A stretch of DNA of 6,567 nt from Trueperaceae bacterium (GTDB taxonomy: Bacteria > Deinococcota > Deinococci > Deinococcales > Trueperaceae), in the NCBI GenBank assembly GCA_003567075.1, contig PXAU01000063.1:1-6567 (forward strand), in the 5' to 3' direction. The notes below the pieces were generated by a model. It made no database searches. It was given only the letters and a program-made list of their open reading frames with translations, and was not told the DNA's origin. Below are positions 5,915-6,567 of this stretch, in pieces (positions within the stretch are counted from its first letter, which is position 1; every line of letters starts with the position of its first letter). The translations under genes and the position numbers were made by a program.

Positions 5915-5951
5915 CGGGCATCCCGGCCGCCGAACCGTTGACGATGCCCGC

Positions 5952-5981
5952 AGCATACGGAGGACCACCGAAGCGTGTCAA
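5952..5981 (-). promoter_or_regulatory. Proximal sigma70-type promoter reading toward dctQ
   Basis: On the minus strand a perfect TTGACA (5981-5976) is followed by an 18-bp spacer and TATGCT (5957-5952), which matches TATAAT at 4 of 6 positions including the key T1, A2 and T6. Transcription would start near 5945, giving a leader of about 277 nt before dctQ. It is matched in layout by a second copy at 6143-6172. The dyad at 5995-6011 is centred near -58, a class I/II activator position. Confidence 0.6.
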
Positions 5982-5994
5982 TGGGCAGTACGGC

Positions 5995-6011
5995 GTCCCA
6001 TATAATAGGAC
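5995..6011. promoter_or_regulatory. Operator-like dyad A
   Basis: GTCCCATATAATAGGAC is an imperfect 17-bp palindrome: half-sites TCCCA and TAGGA with the outer G/C and inner T/A also pairing, and one mismatched position per arm. The 15-bp core TCCYA-N5-TRGGA has the size of known IclR-family sites. It ends 14 bp before the TTGACA of the proximal promoter. The centre also contains TATAAT on the plus strand, but no good -35 lies at 16-18 bp from it. Binding by the adjacent regulator is inferred from position and from recurrence of the motif. Confidence 0.55.
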
Positions 6012-6142
6012 CCTTTGATGAGGCTCGCGGCCAGGGCGCCGCCGACTGCGCGCCCGCGACAGGTCCACACGTAGACGACGCCAAGGACGGATGTACGCGG
6101 CGTCAATGCGATCGCCGTCACCGAAACGGTGCCGACCATTGC

Positions 6143-6172
6143 AGCATGGACACGGCGCCGGACGGGTGTCAA
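6143..6172 (-). promoter_or_regulatory. Distal promoter-like copy reading toward dctQ
   Basis: Minus strand TTGACA (6172-6167), 18-bp spacer, CATGCT (6148-6143). The -10 match is weaker (3 of 6, lacking the first T) than in the proximal copy. Both copies continue as ATGCTGC and share GTACTGC upstream of TTGACA. It may be a weak or activator-dependent second start, a decayed duplicate, or a binding site that merely resembles a promoter. If it is active, the leader would exceed 460 nt. Confidence 0.4.
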
Positions 6173-6186
6173 AATGCAGTACAGGG

Positions 6187-6201
6187 TCCTACTTAGTGGG
6201 A
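6187..6201. promoter_or_regulatory. Operator-like dyad B
   Basis: TCCTACTTAGTGGGA is an imperfect 15-bp palindrome (TCCTAC / GTGGGA, one mismatch). It is dyad A in the opposite orientation: the plus strand here and the minus strand of A share GGTCCTA and TGGGA. It is separated by 14 bp from TTGACA of the distal copy, exactly as in A, and lies 89 bp upstream of the regulator's start codon. It could serve both autoregulation of the regulator and control of the operon. Confidence 0.5.
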
Positions 6202-6239
6202 TGAACTGGTCGCCTGAGCCTGCTTCGCCCGCACCATCG

Positions 6240-6250
6240 CACCCTGGGTG
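6240..6250. repeat. Small perfect palindrome CACCC-T-GGGTG
   Basis: An 11-bp perfect palindrome with a one-base centre, 40 bp upstream of the IclR-family start codon. It differs in sequence from dyads A and B. It could be a minor protein-binding site in the regulator's promoter region, but a palindrome this short may arise by chance. Confidence 0.25.
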
Positions 6251-6272
6251 TACGGTGGCCTCGCCAGCCGAC

Positions 6273-6283
6273 AGGAGGGAAGG
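6273..6283 (+). promoter_or_regulatory. Shine-Dalgarno region of the IclR-family gene
   Basis: AGGAGGGAAGG ends 7 nt before ATG at 6291 and is the only strong purine run nearby. It favours ATG over an in-frame GTG at 6255, which has no such site upstream. No confident -35/-10 pair for this gene was found on the plus strand. Confidence 0.6.
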
Positions 6284-6290
6284 TCCCGAA

Positions 6291-6567
6291 ATGAGCCGCT
6301 CACTCGACAAGTCGCTCACCCTACTCACCTACGTCGCGACCGGGGCCCAGACCCTCTCGCAACTGGTCGAACGGAGCGGGCTGGCTCGCAGCACGACCCC
6401 CCGACTCGCCACCGTACTTGTCGACCACGGGTTCCTGCGCTCGGAACGGCACCGCTACCACCTCGGTTACCGACTCATGGAGCTTGGCGAACTCGCCAAG
6501 CAGCAGGTCCGGCTGCCCGCCCTGGCGCGTCGGCACATGGATCGGCTATCGGCGGCCACCCTGGAGA
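6291..6567 (+). CDS. IclR-family transcriptional regulator (N-terminal part, cut by window end)
   Basis: The first 92 residues of a DNA-binding regulator; the family is usually about 250 residues, so the ligand-binding GAF-like domain lies beyond the window. The opening SLDKSLTLLTYVA (4-16), TLSQLVERSGLARSTTPRL (21-39), VDHGFLRSERHRYHLG (44-59) and YRLMELGELA (60-69) are the IclR winged helix-turn-helix, wing and start of the linker helix. Position 37 is proline where the recognition helix commonly has His or Tyr (T-x-x-R-L context), a departure from the family norm. It is divergent from the TRAP operon, the usual layout for an IclR protein controlling the neighbouring catabolic genes, often with the pathway intermediate as effector. 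The paired dyads upstream are its likely sites. Whether it activates or represses cannot be read here, though dyad placement upstream of -35 suggests activation. Confidence 0.9.
   Translation, partial: MSRSLDKSLTLLTYVATGAQTLSQLVERSGLARSTTPRLATVLVDHGFLRSERHRYHLGYRLMELGELAKQQVRLPALARRHMDRLSAATLE

Larger units (their letters stand above)
5669..6290. other. 622-bp divergent intergenic region (dctQ / IclR regulator)
   Basis: No conserved protein family is visible on either strand. Going from dctQ to the regulator, it holds a leader with two small coupled ORFs, a tandem 12-mer, an inverted repeat, a proximal promoter with an operator-like dyad, a spacer (about 6012-6142) with nothing recognised, a second promoter/dyad copy, a small perfect palindrome, and the regulator's ribosome-binding site. 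The dyads and -10 regions are richer in A+T than the surroundings, as expected for control DNA. Confidence 0.7.

Noticed and set aside
6001..6006. Perfect TATAAT on the plus strand
   Set aside because: No acceptable -35 lies 16-18 bp upstream, and it falls in the centre of dyad A, where an A+T spacer is expected. It is too far from the IclR start to be a preferred promoter.
5978..6328. 116-residue minus-strand frame across the intergenic region and into the IclR start
   Set aside because: It has no ribosome-binding site at its ATG, overlaps the regulator's conserved N-terminus, and runs through the dyads and promoters. No recognisable domain.
1..6567. tRNA, rRNA, CRISPR array, insertion sequence or attachment site
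   Set aside because: No tRNA-like T-loop, repeat-spacer pattern, transposase motif or terminal inverted repeats were seen; the locus looks like ordinary chromosomal catabolic DNA.

Overview
The window carries a catabolic locus from a G+C-rich bacterium (about two thirds G+C by eye, strong G/C preference at third codon positions, purine-rich Shine-Dalgarno sites). Six genes on the minus strand form a probable operon, read from right to left: TRAP transporter small permease (dctQ), large permease (dctM), periplasmic solute-binding protein (dctP), a D-isomer-type 2-hydroxyacid dehydrogenase, an RraA-like class II aldolase/decarboxylase, and a PfkB-family kinase that resembles 2-keto-3-deoxygluconate (KDG) kinase. 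The taxon cannot be fixed from this sequence. The lipid-free Sec signal peptide ending in 'NAQ' and the consensus-like TTGACA element would fit Deinococcota (Trueperaceae-like), but many proteobacteria carry similar loci.

The right end holds the first 92 codons of an IclR-family regulator on the plus strand, divergent from the operon. The left end holds what may be the last 19 codons of a convergent plus-strand gene that overlaps the 3' end of the kinase.

The 622 bases between dctQ and the IclR gene are the most informative non-coding part. They contain two copies of one regulatory module, 191 bp apart. Each copy has a 15-bp dyad TCCYA-N5-TRGGA, then 14 bp, then TTGACA, then 18 bp, then a -10 element of the form (T/C)ATGCT, all pointing toward dctQ. 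The dyads have the size and placement expected for sites of an IclR-type activator. The proximal promoter implies a leader of roughly 275 nt. That leader holds a 14-codon ORF with a GGAGG site, coupled by ATGA to a 52-codon ORF, which is coupled by TGATG to dctQ. A tandem 12-mer and a long-range inverted repeat lie in the same leader.

Working model: an aldonate, uronate or other sugar-acid substrate is captured by DctP and imported by DctQM using an ion gradient. The dehydrogenase interconverts a 2-hydroxy acid and a 2-oxo acid. The kinase phosphorylates KDG or a close 2-keto-3-deoxy sugar acid. The RraA-like protein keeps the full G-X20-R-D-X2-E motif and may cleave or decarboxylate a 2-oxo acid. 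No KDPG aldolase (Eda) or sugar-acid dehydratase lies inside the window. Two G+C-rich stem-loops without T-tracts sit in the two longest gaps of the operon (dctM-dctP and dehydrogenase-RraA) and may set relative expression.
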